This document shows positions 62,546-64,000 of a stretch of DNA of 64,000 nucleotides, piece after piece. Each line of letters opens with the position of its first letter. Position 1 is the stretch's first letter. A program made the position numbers and the translations under genes. The notes below the pieces were generated by a model, which was given only the letters and a program-made list of their open reading frames with translations, had not been told where the DNA came from and made no database searches. The stretch is from Ichthyophis bannanicus. Taxonomy: Eukaryota; Chordata; Amphibia; Gymnophiona; Ichthyophiidae. Location: positions 203,111,156-203,175,155 of the forward strand of contig CM066037.1 of the NCBI GenBank assembly GCA_033557465.1, in the 5' to 3' direction.

Positions 62546-64000
62546 ATAGAAATTACACTTACCTGGTAATTGTAGTTCCTTGAGAGACGACAGCTTAGTC
62601 CTCTACGCATGGGTTGTGCACCTCCTCCTGCAGCATGAAGACTGGACCAATCAAATTTCAGCATCACTGGATACAGCATCTCTGTTATCTTCTCCATCCC
62701 AGTGAACTACTGTCAAAGCAAACTCAGAAAAAAATAGCTAACCTTTAAGCAGACAAACCAACTGCAGAATGCAAAGCTGTGTATGAATTTTTTTTTTTTT
62801 TTTAACCCATTCCTTTATGCAATTATTTACCATATTAAACAATTGAAAAGAGACCCAAAGAAGAGGTCTCACCACTGTCTCCGCAGAAGCAGCCAGAGAG
62901 AGAAAAGAAAGAAAAAGAAAAACACACTCACCTGTGAAAACCAACTCTGAATCAAATGCGTGCCGATCCAAAATAGGTGTACAGGGGAGGGCAGGAGGAC
63001 TAAGCTGTCGTCTCTCAAGGAACTACAATTACCAGGTAAGTGTAATTTCTATTTCCTTATCGTTCCTCCAGCTTAGTCCTCTACGCATGGGATGTAACAA
63101 AGCAGACTAACGGGCGGGATTACGCCAGCCGGCACGCAACACAGCGGAACCAAAACTGGCATCGGCCGCCGCCAAGACGTCAAGACGATAGTGCTTACTG
63201 AAAGTGTGGAGAGAAGACCATGTGGCCGCCTTACATATCTCCACCGGCGAGACCAAACTAAACTCCGCCCAAGACGCCGCCTGCGCCCTGGTAGAGTGAG
63301 CCCGCAGACCGACCGGCGGAACCCGACCTCGCAACAAATAGGCCGAGCCAATCGCTTCCTTAATCCAGCGGGCAATGGAAGCTTTCGCCGCCGCCTCACC
63401 TTTGCGAGCTCCGCCAAAGAGAATGAACAAACGATCGGATTTGCGGAAAACGCTAGTAACTTTCAAATATCGACGCAAAATTCTCTTAAGATCCAATCGA
63501 TTGAGCCCCCGATCGGAACCCTGTTCTTCCGACGCGGGAAAGACTGGAAGCGAGACTACTTGATTCAAATGAAATGCAGAAGACACCTTAGGCAAAAAAG
63601 AAGGTACTGGGCGGAGAACTACCTTCTGATCGGAGAAAGAAAGAAAAGGCTCTCTGCAAGAAAGAGCCTGAAGCTCCGAAATGCGCCGAGCGGAGCAAAT
63701 TGCCACCAAGAACACCGTCTTAAGTGTAAGATCCTTAACCGAACACCGCGAGAGTGGCTCAAAGGGAGCCGCACTGAGAGCATGCAAGACTAAGTTGAGA
63801 TCCCACGCAGGGACAGTAATGCGACGGGCCGGACGGAGCCGGGAAACGGCCCTCATGAAGCGTAGCACATCAGCATGAGCGCCCAGCGACACGCCCTGAA
63901 TTTTTCCTCTGTAGCAGGAAAGCGCTGCCAGCTGCACCCGTAAGGAACTGGCGGCCAAACCCTTGGCAAAGCCATCTTGCAGAAAGTCCAATAACAGCGG
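62546..64000 (-). mobile_element. DIRS-5: DIRS element, left part only
   Basis: Left terminal repeat from 62,546 (ATAGAAATTACACTTACCTG), internal complementary region at 62,995-63,091 (AACTACAATTACCAGGTAAG next to TTCCTTATCGTTCCTCCAGC), then the recombinase gene on the minus strand, continuing past the right edge. A 16-base T run lies at 62,790-62,804. It is near DIRS-1 and DIRS-3 by recombinase sequence (HSTRAQA, KHYRLDV). Confidence 0.88.
63107..64000 (-). CDS. DIRS-5 tyrosine recombinase, partial, open
   Basis: At least 294 codons, open to the window edge. Core-binding part LQDGFAKGLAASSLRVQLAA, then catalytic blocks CSARRISELQALSCRE (Arg), LRAHSTRAQAASWAEF (H-x-x-R), KAATWSSLHTFSKHY with the nucleophile Tyr. 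Ends GWRNPAR, 16 bp from the internal complementary region. No stop or frameshift seen in this part. N-terminus and RT lie outside the window. Confidence 0.85.
   Translation of the reverse strand, partial: PLLLDFLQDGFAKGLAASSLRVQLAALSCYRGKIQGVSLGAHADVLRFMRAVSRLRPARRITVPAWDLNLVLHALSAAPFEPLSRCSVKDLTLKTVFLVAICSARRISELQALSCREPFLSFSDQKVVLRPVPSFLPKVSSAFHLNQVVSLPVFPASEEQGSDRGLNRLDLKRILRRYLKVTSVFRKSDRLFILFGGARKGEAAAKASIARWIKEAIGSAYLLRGRVPPVGLRAHSTRAQAASWAEFSLVSPVEICKAATWSSLHTFSKHYRLDVLAAADASFGSAVLRAGWRNPAR

Overview
The window looks like vertebrate intergenic DNA made almost entirely of transposable elements. I found no host gene, rRNA or ordinary tRNA gene. Several DIRS (tyrosine-recombinase) retroelements sit together with CR1/L3-type, L2-type and Tx1/L1-type LINEs, a piggyBac, a long-terminal-inverted-repeat element with a Penelope-type hammerhead motif, and a retroviral-type solo LTR. 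This mix is typical of a large, TE-rich amphibian genome. A caecilian or salamander is my best guess; the species cannot be fixed from sequence alone.

Layout. (1) 1-3,913: right-hand part of a DIRS element (DIRS-1, minus strand). (2) 3,955-17,786: a minus-strand CR1 (CR1-A) split by a complete DIRS element (DIRS-2, 4,546-11,774, itself hit by a second CR1 family and an L2-like LINE) and by a plus-strand CR1 (CR1-B, 12,787-16,349). (3) 17,787-62,072: one plus-strand L2-like LINE (L2-B) exploded into four pieces. Its gaps hold an antisense L2-B (17,856-19,790), a CR1 (CR1-C, 20,113-25,424) carrying a 1,479-bp solo LTR, and a near-complete Tx1/L1 LINE (minus, 26,252-61,925). (4) The L1 is cut by an L2 (L2-A), a CR1 fragment (CR1-D), a complete DIRS (DIRS-3, 32,452-38,483), a foldback element with 1.46-kb arms (38,564-55,887) and another CR1 (CR1-E). 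The foldback arm is cut by a 5.2-kb Harbinger-like element (41,408-46,586) and a piggyBac (47,098-55,515). The piggyBac holds a DIRS (DIRS-4, 49,808-55,456) and an L2-B tail. (5) 62,073-64,000: an L2 RT scrap and two successive DIRS left ends, the second (DIRS-5) running off the right edge.

The deepest stack is five levels: L2-B > L1 > foldback > piggyBac > DIRS-4. Its order can be read from target-site duplications (TTAA, TAA, a 14-bp copy, GGTCC), from interrupted reading frames that line up again across each gap, and from the uninterrupted left foldback arm, which serves as an empty-site control.

Most coding regions are broken by frameshifts, stops or truncation. The best preserved are DIRS-3 Gag (502 aa) and tyrosine recombinase, the DIRS-2 recombinase, and parts of the CR1 ORFs. 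The items most worth a second look are the solo LTR with a reading frame filling its U3 and ending in the TATA box; the hammerhead-like motif at the end of the foldback element; and eight tRNA-like modules inside the Harbinger-like element. Element boundaries are from reading by eye and are usually good to a few bases where a target duplication is named, otherwise to about 10-20 bases.
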